From the NCBI GenBank assembly GCA_017632495.1, contig JAGBRG010000236.1, forward strand, positions 1-5,834: a DNA stretch of 5,834 nt, read 5' to 3'. Position numbers and translations under genes: made by a program. Under the pieces are notes generated by a model, which saw nothing but the letters and a program-made list of their open reading frames with translations, ran no database searches and had not been told where the DNA came from. Positions within the stretch are counted from its first letter, which is position 1. Each line of letters starts with the position of its first letter. This DNA comes from Spirochaetales bacterium. Its GTDB lineage: Bacteria > Spirochaetota > Spirochaetia > Sphaerochaetales > Sphaerochaetaceae. This document shows, in pieces, positions 1-5,834 of the stretch.

Positions 1-1995
1 CATTCTCTTCTCTCCGAAGAGTTCTTCCTGACCATTGGTAGCTTCCACTACTCCATCTGTATAGACAAACACCTTGTCACCCGGATCAAGCTTGATCTTG
101 TGATCAGGGAACTTCATGTTCTCTATGACGGCAACGGCAGGTGAATGGCGGTATTTGATAAGCTCAAACTTACCGTCCTTCTTCTTCAGGCACGGATGCT
201 CATGACCTGCGTTGGAAACCAGACCTTCTCCGTTTCTGACATCGATTATGGCAAGCCAGACGGTCACGAAGAAATCAGTCTTGTTTCCTTCGGCCAGCTG
301 GTTGTTCACATCAAAGAGAATCTCGGACGGAGTTCCACCCATCTGGGCCCTGTTCTTGATAAGAGTCTTTGCAATGACCATGAACAAAGCTGCCGGAACG
401 CCCTTTCCTGAAACATCGGCTATGACAAGAGCCAAATGATCGTCATCAACGAGGAAGAAGTCATAGAAGTCGCCTCCGACTTCCTTTGCAGGATGCATTG
501 TGGCAAAGACATCGAACTCAGTCTTGTTAGGATAAGGCGGGAAGATGCTGGGAAGCATGTCTGCCTGAATCTGAGTGGCAACATTAAGCTCGGCACCGAT
601 TCTCTCCTTCTCCGCGGTTACCCTGGTAACTTCCCTGATATACTTCTGATTCTTTATCGACAGGTCTTCAAAAGCCTCGGCAAGAACCTCTATCTCGTCT
701 TTTGTCTTATAGACTTCACTCATCTTGAAGACAAAATCACCACCGCTCAGCTTACGGATATACTTGGAAAGGCTGTTCAGAGGTTTTGTGATTCTGTTTC
801 CAAGGAACACGGCCTGTCCCAGAGACAAAACAAATACACCTATGAGAACCAGAATAATTATCTGAAGTGTAGCTCTGATGTGCTGATAGAACTCAGCGGT
901 AGTCCTGGCTGAAACCTCGTCGAACGTGCGGTCCAACTGAGGAATAAGGGAAAGAGCCTCTGCCTTGTCTATGGCGCTTACAAGCAGCCAGCCGACACTC
1001 TGCATGGGAGATCCGATAAGGATATACTCCTTGCCGGAATAATCAGTTATCAGATAAGGCGAATAATCCCCTTTCATGGCACGGGTCACATATTCGCCGA
1101 GTCTTTCATCAGAGGAATCTCTGATATCAACTTTCTCAAGCACAAAATACGGAGAAATAAGCCTCTGACCATCTGGAGCAAAGATAACGCTTCCATTCTG
1201 GTTGACTATGAAAATGAAGCCGCTTTCCTCCAGTGATGCAGAAATCCACTTTTCAAGAGTTCCGAGGAAAATATCGGCACTTACGACAGCAACTACACGG
1301 CCATCAAAGGAAATAGGAATAGAAGCCGTAATTGCAGGTTCTCCGGAGAACAGATCCCTTATGACATTGGAATAATAAATACCATCAACCTCAATAGCTC
1401 CGGAATACCACTCTCTGGTCCTTGGATCCGCACTGATCGGTTTACCGTTTTCATCAAGCTTGGAGTTGGCTCTGGCATCCGTTACGAAGGTAATGCCCTC
1501 AGGGAATGACACGGCACAGGAATCCAGACCTCCGTCACAGAAAAATGAAACCATCAGATCCGAAAGAGTCTGCATTTTAGCGGCAATAGCCTTAATCTTC
1601 GGATCTTCAATATTCAGGCCTTTTGCATAAAGCATGCGCATGGCAGGAACACCTTCTGATGCAAATTCAGGGTAAGGTGAACCCGAATACTTTATTTCCT
1701 CTTTGTTCTTAAAGACTTCCTCAACCATATCTGCCAGAACCGTGAGTTTTTTTGCAACTTCATCAAAAGCATTGTTCAGAAGGAATGCTTCCAGATCGCT
1801 GGTCCTTGTCGTGAGGCTGGTTATGCCTTGTTCAATGTAGTCCGATGAAAGACCCTTTATGGAATCGTTCTGTGCTTTGCTTTCTCTGACGAGTATTTCT
1901 CCCAGATAGTTGATTCTGATGTTTACAACAAGAAGCATTGCAAGTGAAAGAATCACAAGAGAAAAAAGAACAAGAAGGAATATTTTAGTTTTCAT
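1..1995 (-). CDS. dCache-HAMP-SpoIIE/PP2C sensor phosphatase (C-terminus cut by window edge)
   Basis: The frame is open from ATG at 1993-1995 to base 1, giving 665 visible residues, so the C-terminus is missing. Residues 5-24 form a hydrophobic helix (signal anchor). About 30-370 is a predicted extracytoplasmic dCache-like sensor with the typical DPRTREWY motif (R194, W196, Y197). Residues 376-399 are a second membrane helix, followed by HAMP (about 399-452, with ITKPL at its start) and a helical linker containing IQADMLP (476-482). The catalytic domain shows VGGDFYD (506-512), ADVSGKG with D527, NAGHEHP from N595, and YTDG with D647. These acidic motifs bind metal in PP2C/SpoIIE/RsbU phosphatases. 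Family knowledge: such enzymes dephosphorylate STAS anti-anti-sigma proteins. It starts 17 bases after the kduI stop on the same strand, so co-transcription is likely. The ligand and target are unknown. Family call is secure; partner is inference. Confidence 0.93.
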   Translation of the reverse strand, partial: MKTKIFLLVLFSLVILSLAMLLVVNIRINYLGEILVRESKAQNDSIKGLSSDYIEQGITSLTTRTSDLEAFLLNNAFDEVAKKLTVLADMVEEVFKNKEEIKYSGSPYPEFASEGVPAMRMLYAKGLNIEDPKIKAIAAKMQTLSDLMVSFFCDGGLDSCAVSFPEGITFVTDARANSKLDENGKPISADPRTREWYSGAIEVDGIYYSNVIRDLFSGEPAITASIPISFDGRVVAVVSADIFLGTLEKWISASLEESGFIFIVNQNGSVIFAPDGQRLISPYFVLEKVDIRDSSDERLGEYVTRAMKGDYSPYLITDYSGKEYILIGSPMQSVGWLLVSAIDKAEALSLIPQLDRTFDEVSARTTAEFYQHIRATLQIIILVLIGVFVLSLGQAVFLGNRITKPLNSLSKYIRKLSGGDFVFKMSEVYKTKDEIEVLAEAFEDLSIKNQKYIREVTRVTAEKERIGAELNVATQIQADMLPSIFPPYPNKTEFDVFATMHPAKEVGGDFYDFFLVDDDHLALVIADVSGKGVPAALFMVIAKTLIKNRAQMGGTPSEILFDVNNQLAEGNKTDFFVTVWLAIIDVRNGEGLVSNAGHEHPCLKKKDGKFELIKYRHSPAVAVIENMKFPDHKIKLDPGDKVFVYTDGVVEATNGQEELFGEKRM

Positions 1996-2005
1996 ACTGA
2001 AGAAA

Positions 2006-2010
2006 CCTTT
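2006..2010 (-). promoter_or_regulatory. weak ribosome binding site of the sensor phosphatase
   Basis: Read on the minus strand this is AAAGG, ten bases before the ATG at 1995, in the short gap after the kduI stop. It is a partial Shine-Dalgarno match at slightly long spacing. It supports the ATG at 1993-1995, which also places the hydrophobic helix directly at the N-terminus. Confidence 0.45.
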
Positions 2011-2012
2011 AA

Positions 2013-2855
2013 TCACACAAGATCCTCGGTATTAATCCAGTCCTGGTCATCATATGCGCGGTTTTCGCCGCACATTGCCCAAATGAATGTGTAGTTGCTT
2101 GTTCCACATCCTGCATGGACTGACCATGAAGGATTGATTACAGCCTCATCATTGTGCATGACGATGTGTCTTGTCTGATCAGGCTCTCCCATGAAGTGGA
2201 ACACCACATTGTCCTTGGGAATGTCAAAGTAGAAATAGACCTCCATTCTGCGCTCGTGGGTGTGCATCGGCATGGTGTTCCAAACCGATCCTTCCTCAAG
2301 GTGAGTAAGACCCATCGAAAGCTGGCAGGCATCCAGTACATCCGGATGAAGATACTGGTTGATGGTTCTCTCGTTGCTTGTTGCCTGGGAACCAAGATGC
2401 TTATGGATGGCCTTGTCAAACGGGATGTGGCGTACCGGCTTGGGAGTATGGGCAGGAGTTGTGCAGATGAAGAACTTGGCAGGATCGTTTTTGTCTGAGG
2501 ACTCGAACTCTACCTTCTTTGTTCCCATGGGAAGATAAAGACCGTCCCAATGGTCCATCTTGTATTCCTGTCCGTCGGCAATGACCTTTCCAGGACCTCC
2601 GATGTTGATTGTGCCCAGTTCCCTGCGCTCCAGCATGTATGTGACACCGAAGTTCTTCCAGGGGTCTATGTTCTTCTGCAGATCAACCCTCTTGCTGACA
2701 GGCATGGCTCCCATAGTGACTATTCTGTCAACATGAGAATAAACGGCGCTGACATCATCAGCCTTGAAAATACCTGTAATCAGAAACTCATCTCTGAGCT
2801 CTTCTGTTGTCATTCTTTTGAAAGGTTCTTTTCCTGTAGAATATCTGATATCCAT
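2013..2855 (-). CDS. kduI: 5-dehydro-4-deoxy-D-glucuronate isomerase (KduI)
   Basis: KduI converts 5-keto-4-deoxyuronate (4-deoxy-L-threo-5-hexosulose uronate) to 3-deoxy-D-glycero-2,5-hexodiulosonate (EC 5.3.1.17). This is a cytoplasmic step between polysaccharide lyases and KduD in pectin and glycosaminoglycan use. The protein has 280 residues, against 278 for E. coli KduI as I remember it, and matches along its whole length. Hallmarks are YSHVDRI (39-45), LERRELG (75-81), TSNERTIN (159-166), QLSMGLT (178-184), HTHERRMEVYFYF (198-210) and NPSWSVHAG (241-249). The zinc ligands of this cupin-fold enzyme correspond to H198, H200, E205 and H247, all present. ATG at 2853-2855 has a good AGGAG six bases upstream and the expected MDIR start. 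It is divergent from the TIM-barrel gene and 17 bases upstream of the phosphatase. No other uronate-pathway gene is visible, so kduD, kdgK and lyases must lie elsewhere. Confidence 0.97.
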   Translation of the reverse strand: MDIRYSTGKEPFKRMTTEELRDEFLITGIFKADDVSAVYSHVDRIVTMGAMPVSKRVDLQKNIDPWKNFGVTYMLERRELGTINIGGPGKVIADGQEYKMDHWDGLYLPMGTKKVEFESSDKNDPAKFFICTTPAHTPKPVRHIPFDKAIHKHLGSQATSNERTINQYLHPDVLDACQLSMGLTHLEEGSVWNTMPMHTHERRMEVYFYFDIPKDNVVFHFMGEPDQTRHIVMHNDEAVINPSWSVHAGCGTSNYTFIWAMCGENRAYDDQDWINTEDLV

Positions 2856-2861
2856 TATAAT

Positions 2862-2866
2862 CTCCT
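2862..2866 (-). promoter_or_regulatory. ribosome binding site of kduI
   Basis: The minus strand reads AGGAG with a six-base gap to the kduI ATG. It is a near-consensus site and decides the start at 2855. It contrasts with the divergent gene, which has no such site. Confidence 0.8.
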
Positions 2867-2875
2867 AATATACTG

Positions 2876-2905
2876 AGCATAACATACATTCTACTTTACC
2901 TACAA
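2876..2905 (-). promoter_or_regulatory. candidate sigma70-type promoter of kduI
   Basis: On the minus strand a TTGTAG -35-like element (2900-2905) is followed after 18 bases by a TATGCT -10-like element (2876-2881). Transcription would start near 2869, leaving a leader of about 14 bases that contains the AGGAG site. Each hexamer matches consensus at only about four of six positions, and other AT-rich combinations nearby are possible, so this is a suggestion only. Confidence 0.35.
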
Positions 2906-2926
2906 TGTGAAAAAAACGGCCAAAAT

Positions 2927-2938
2927 GTTTGCGAAAAC
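2927..2938. promoter_or_regulatory. operator-like palindrome (LacI-type centre)
   Basis: GTTTGCGAAAAC fits the palindrome GTTT-N-CG-N-AAAC, with a central CG as in operators of LacI-family regulators. It lies in the divergent control region and overlaps the proposed -35 of the plus-strand promoter, a position suited to repression. LacI-family KdgR repressors control uronate genes in Firmicutes, which makes such a site plausible here. No regulator gene is in the window, and a 12-base palindrome can occur by chance. Confidence 0.35.
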
Positions 2939-2957
2939 GACCTTTTTACCTTATGCT
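2929..2957 (+). promoter_or_regulatory. candidate promoter of the TIM-barrel gene
   Basis: A TTGCGA -35-like box (2929-2934) and a TATGCT -10-like box (2952-2957) are separated by exactly 17 bases. The standard six-base discriminator then places the start site on the A of the ATG at 2964, which would make a leaderless transcript. If this promoter is real, the alternative GTG start at 2907 would lie upstream of the transcript. Each hexamer matches consensus at four of six positions. Confidence 0.4.
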
Positions 2958-2963
2958 ACACTC

Positions 2964-3842
2964 ATGTTGGATTTAGGTTTCAGAACACATGATTTCGGTA
3001 GGAAATTCAAGAATGCAGAGGAAATCGGAGAGCTTGCAAGCTCCTTCAGAAAGAACGCTTGTCTGCATTTCGCCCCTTATAAGGTCCTGGACGATGCACC
3101 AAAACCCATGAACTGCGACTGGGCTGCATCTGTTAAAAACGATCTGGCTAAAAACTCAGTTCGCGTTGCCGTTCTGGGCTGCTATATCAACCCAGTTCAC
3201 CCCGATCCCGAGGTTCTTGAAAGCGAACTTGCTAAATTCGAAAACGGCATTGAGGTTGCAAACAGCCTTGGAGCAGGTCTTGTTGCCACGGAGACAGGTT
3301 CACTGGACCCCAGAAACGTCCGTTGTGAGGACACATGGTCCGATAAGAACTGGGCAAGATTTCTTAGAATAATAGAACGCCTTCTCAACAAAGCTGTGAA
3401 AAACAACGTAATCATGGCAATTGAGGCGGTTGCTGACAAGAACACGGTTGATGACCCTGTAAGGATGTTCAAGGTCATGGAGACATTCAAATCCCCTAAC
3501 CTGCGCTGTCTTTTCGATGCAGTGAACATCATGCCGATTAAGGGAGTTGCGGACTTTTATTCATACTATGACGAAGCTGTCTCCATGCTTGCCCCCTACA
3601 TAAGCGCCATGCACCTTAAGGACTTTGTCTGGGCAGACTCCATGCCTAACTATCCTTTCGCAGTTGGCCCTGTAAAGAAGGGAAACATCGCCATAGGAGA
3701 AGGCCTTATGCCGTGGAATACGATTTTCGGAATCTACAAGAAGTATAAGGTCGATAACGTCCCGATGACTTTAGAGAACTTCAATCCCCAGACTCTTAAA
3801 AAGAGCCTGGAATACATTGAGAAAACCTACGCGGAGGCCTGA
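2964..3842 (+). CDS. sugar phosphate isomerase/epimerase-like TIM-barrel protein
   Basis: This is a TIM-barrel protein of the xylose-isomerase-like (AP_endonuc_2) superfamily, 292 residues from this start. It opens with LGFRTHDFG, resembling the first strand of a subgroup that starts close to this point. Probable metal ligands, one per late strand, are E154 (in AIEAVA), D185 (LFDAVN), H217 (AMHLKD) and E271 (TLEN), the usual E-D-H-E set. GEGLMPW (245-251) is also typical. The frame extends upstream to GTG at 2907 (311 residues), but the added 19 residues look unconserved, and neither start has a Shine-Dalgarno site. I prefer ATG 2964 because of the fold start and the promoter-like boxes just before it. 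It is divergent from kduI and converges on the synthetase gene. A role in uronate or related sugar metabolism is inferred from kduI alone; the substrate is unknown. Confidence 0.85.
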   Translation: MLDLGFRTHDFGRKFKNAEEIGELASSFRKNACLHFAPYKVLDDAPKPMNCDWAASVKNDLAKNSVRVAVLGCYINPVHPDPEVLESELAKFENGIEVANSLGAGLVATETGSLDPRNVRCEDTWSDKNWARFLRIIERLLNKAVKNNVIMAIEAVADKNTVDDPVRMFKVMETFKSPNLRCLFDAVNIMPIKGVADFYSYYDEAVSMLAPYISAMHLKDFVWADSMPNYPFAVGPVKKGNIAIGEGLMPWNTIFGIYKKYKVDNVPMTLENFNPQTLKKSLEYIEKTYAEA

Positions 3843-3867
3843 TCATCAGAGTTTGCTTCTGATGATC
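3841..3867. terminator. inverted repeat at the convergent gene junction, possible bidirectional terminator
   Basis: GATCATCAGA (3841-3850) and TCTGATGATC (3858-3867) are perfect complements around a seven-base loop. On the plus strand only three T follow, and on the minus strand there is no T run, so it is weak as an intrinsic terminator, and the stem is only 40 percent GC. It contains the stop of the synthetase gene and most of the stop of the TIM-barrel gene. Its position between two converging genes is the main reason to suspect termination or mRNA 3'-end protection. Confidence 0.5.
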
Positions 3868-5834
3868 TTTCCGCTTGTGGTTTTGGGAAGTTCGTCTCTG
3901 AAAACAACCAGCCTCGGATATTTGTACGGGGCTGTGTGTTCTTTAACGTAGTTCTGAATCTCTTTCTTAAGCTCTTCGGTAGGCTCTGTGCCCTTTGTAA
4001 GGACAACGGATGCCTTGACTATCTGGCCTCTGACAGGATCCGGAGCTGCTGAAACTCCGCATTCAAGAACATAGGGAAGTTCCATGATGACAGATTCAAT
4101 CTCAAACGGTCCGATTCTGTAACCCGAGCTCTTTATGATGTCGTCAGTACGGCCCACATACCAATAGAAGCCGTCCTCATCTATCCATGCCGTGTCACCT
4201 GTGTGATAGTAGCCGTCATGCCATACTTCTGCAGTCTTCTCAGGATCGTTGTAGTAGCCTGTAAACAGTCCGCAAGGGGCACCGTTTTTGACGTTGATGA
4301 CAATCTCGCCTGTTTCTCCGGCTGCAACGCTTTCACCGTCAGGTCCCATAAGGCTGACATCGTAAATCGGAGCCGGCTTACCCATGGATCCGACCTTATG
4401 GCCGGCACCTACAAGGTTACCGATGATCATCGTACTCTCGCTCTGACCGAAGCCCTCGTGGATCTGAAGACCTGTAAGCTTCTCAAACTGCCTGTAGACT
4501 TCCGGATTCAGTGCCTCGCCTGCCGTTGTCATATAGCGCACCGATGAGAAATCGTACTTGGAAAGGTCTTCCTTGATCATCATCCTGAGCATCGTAGGAG
4601 GTGCACAGAAGCTTGTGATCTGATACTTTGCGAACATCGGCATGATGTCGGCTGCATTGAAGCGATCAAAGTCATAGACGAATGTGGCGCTTTCTGCAAG
4701 CCACTGACCGTAAAGCTTACCCCACATGGCCTTTGCCCAACCTGTATCCGATATTGTGAAATGCAGACCGTCCTCGTGAGTGCAGTGCCAGTACTTTGCC
4801 GTGTGGAAATGACCCAGCGGGTACTTGTGGTTGTGCATGGCAATTTTCGGATAACCTGATGTTCCGGAAGTGAAGAACATGAGAAGAAGGTCATCACCGC
4901 AGGGAGAATCTTCGGTTCTTGGGAAGTTGGATGAGAACATCTTGTATTCCTCGTCAAAGCTCCTCCAACCTTCTCTGCTTGTGTTGACGATTATCTTGTT
5001 CTTGAGTGTCGGACTGTTTTTCTCAGCTTCCTCAACATGTTCAGGGATGTTGTCATCAGGTGTGCAGATTATTGTGCTGACCCCTGCTGCGTTCAGACGG
5101 TACTCGATATCATGTGCAAGAAGCTGATTTGTAGCGGGAATCACAACGGCACCCAACTTGTTCAGACCAAGCATGGCATACCAGAACTGATAGTGGCGCT
5201 TTAAAATCAGCATAACCCTGTCGCCCTTCTTGATTCCAAGGCTCTTGAAATAGTTGGCGCATCTGGCAGACTCCCTCTTCATGTCCAAAAACGAGATTCT
5301 GCGCTCGGTCTTGTCCTTTGAAAGATGAAGCATGGCAAGCTTATCAGGATTCCTCTTTGCAAGGACATCCACGATATCAAAGGCGAAGTTGAATTTATCA
5401 GTGTTCTTGAATGTGATTTTCTCAGGCGTCCCCTTGCTGTTGAGCTGAACGTCTATGAAGTTGTGCCAGAGTCTTTCGCCCTCGTCTATTCTTCTGGGCT
5501 GAAGAGCCACAGGAGAATAAGTTACAGGAGTAAGCTCTGGAATCGGAGCTCCCGTGGGGTTCATGACAATGGCATAGAACTCACAGTCCTTTCCGTTTAC
5601 AGCAATCATTCCGTGAGGAGTCGAAGAGCTGAAATAAATACTGTCTCCGGGACCCAGAGTTGTCCTATGCTCACCTACCTGAACCAGAAGATTTCCGGAA
5701 ATGACCAGGTCAATTTCCTGTCCGTCGTGGCTTGTAAGCTCAATATCCTTGTGCTGGGCTTCCTCGTCATAGCGGCTTTTGACATACAAAGGCTCTGCGA
5801 TTCTGTTCTGAAAGGCATAGGCCAGATTGTAATA
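3846..5834 (-). CDS. cupin (XRE-cupin type) fused to AMP-forming acyl-CoA synthetase, N-terminus outside window
   Basis: The frame is open from the right edge to TGA at 3846-3848, giving 662 visible residues. A TTG at 5787-5789 could start it, but conserved cupin-type sequence (YYNLAYAFQNRIAEP) precedes that codon, so the true start is outside. Residues about 1-95 are a cupin like those ending XRE regulators, with SHDGQEID (H36, E40) and PGDSIYF...PHGM (H74). From about 125 on is a complete adenylate-forming enzyme: P-loop TSGTSGYPK (322-330), DTGWAKAMWGKLYGQW (363-378), GFGQSE (461-466), YHTGD (543-547), GRTDD (561-565), SSGYRIGPFE and PKTTSGK with catalytic K656. This resembles medium-chain acyl-CoA synthetases: acid + ATP + CoA to acyl-CoA + AMP + PPi. 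The substrate is unknown. The frame crosses both domains without stops. An HTH domain upstream is expected but unseen. Confidence 0.92.
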   Translation of the reverse strand, partial: YYNLAYAFQNRIAEPLYVKSRYDEEAQHKDIELTSHDGQEIDLVISGNLLVQVGEHRTTLGPGDSIYFSSSTPHGMIAVNGKDCEFYAIVMNPTGAPIPELTPVTYSPVALQPRRIDEGERLWHNFIDVQLNSKGTPEKITFKNTDKFNFAFDIVDVLAKRNPDKLAMLHLSKDKTERRISFLDMKRESARCANYFKSLGIKKGDRVMLILKRHYQFWYAMLGLNKLGAVVIPATNQLLAHDIEYRLNAAGVSTIICTPDDNIPEHVEEAEKNSPTLKNKIIVNTSREGWRSFDEEYKMFSSNFPRTEDSPCGDDLLLMFFTSGTSGYPKIAMHNHKYPLGHFHTAKYWHCTHEDGLHFTISDTGWAKAMWGKLYGQWLAESATFVYDFDRFNAADIMPMFAKYQITSFCAPPTMLRMMIKEDLSKYDFSSVRYMTTAGEALNPEVYRQFEKLTGLQIHEGFGQSESTMIIGNLVGAGHKVGSMGKPAPIYDVSLMGPDGESVAAGETGEIVINVKNGAPCGLFTGYYNDPEKTAEVWHDGYYHTGDTAWIDEDGFYWYVGRTDDIIKSSGYRIGPFEIESVIMELPYVLECGVSAAPDPVRGQIVKASVVLTKGTEPTEELKKEIQNYVKEHTAPYKYPRLVVFRDELPKTTSGKIIRSKL

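Noticed and set aside
145..912. Open plus-strand frames (145-411, 212-439, 436-912)
   Set aside because: They lie antisense to the phosphatase catalytic domain and membrane region. The minus-strand frame has clear conserved motifs, and these translations show no domain or ribosome site.
2154..2876. Plus-strand open frames across kduI (2154-2498 and 2550-2876)
   Set aside because: KduI on the minus strand is recognisable along its whole length. The antisense translations are low-complexity shadows without motifs.
2907..2963. GTG 2907 as the start of the TIM-barrel gene
   Set aside because: It has no ribosome site, the extra 19 residues precede the recognisable first strand, and promoter-like boxes and a palindrome occupy the same bases. 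It is not fully excluded.
2856..2963. Riboswitch or small RNA in the divergent region
   Set aside because: The gap is only about 108 bases and shows no paired-helix layout or terminator, only promoter-like and palindromic elements.
3197..3532. Minus-strand frame antisense to the TIM-barrel gene
   Set aside because: The plus-strand gene carries the metal-ligand motifs in this stretch, and the antisense product resembles nothing and has no plausible start site.
4203..5127. Plus-strand and alternate minus-strand frames within the synthetase (4203-4547, 4870-5127, 4580-4957, 4181-4408)
   Set aside because: All overlap adenylation-domain motifs of the minus-strand gene and have no independent support.
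5787..5789. TTG as the true start of the cupin-synthetase protein
   Set aside because: Conserved cupin-regulator sequence continues upstream in frame to the window edge, and there is no clear ribosome site before the TTG.

Overview
The window holds four protein genes packed almost end to end, with moderate base composition and no RNA genes, mobile elements or CRISPR. From left to right they are: (1) a minus-strand membrane sensor phosphatase cut by the left edge (1-1995); (2) minus-strand kduI (2013-2855); (3) a plus-strand TIM-barrel sugar isomerase/epimerase-like gene (about 2964-3842); (4) a minus-strand cupin plus acyl-CoA synthetase fusion cut by the right edge (3846-5834). The only sizeable non-coding stretch is the divergent promoter region of about 108 bases between kduI and the TIM-barrel gene.

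kduI is the firmest call. It is an enzyme of pectin/glycosaminoglycan breakdown, acting on the unsaturated uronates released by polysaccharide lyases. The phosphatase begins 17 bases after the kduI stop on the same strand, so the two are probably co-transcribed. Its layout is an extracellular dCache-like sensor, a second membrane helix, HAMP, and a SpoIIE/RsbU-type PP2C phosphatase. This suggests that an external signal is fed into a partner-switching (STAS anti-anti-sigma) pathway. The TIM-barrel gene is divergent from kduI and shares its control region, which contains a LacI-type palindrome. It may act on a related sugar acid, but its substrate cannot be read from the sequence.

The right-hand gene is the most unusual. 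A cupin domain of the kind normally found at the C-terminus of XRE-family regulators runs without a break into a complete adenylate-forming acyl-CoA synthetase. The reading frame is still open at the right edge, so an N-terminal helix-turn-helix domain may lie just outside. The TIM-barrel gene and this gene converge with only three bases between their stop codons, and a perfect 10-bp inverted repeat covers the junction.

The gene content suggests a carbohydrate-fermenting anaerobe. Sensor phosphatases of this layout are common in spirochaetes such as Treponema and also occur in Clostridia. The synthetase resembles those of gut anaerobes as I remember them. I cannot fix the taxon from this window.
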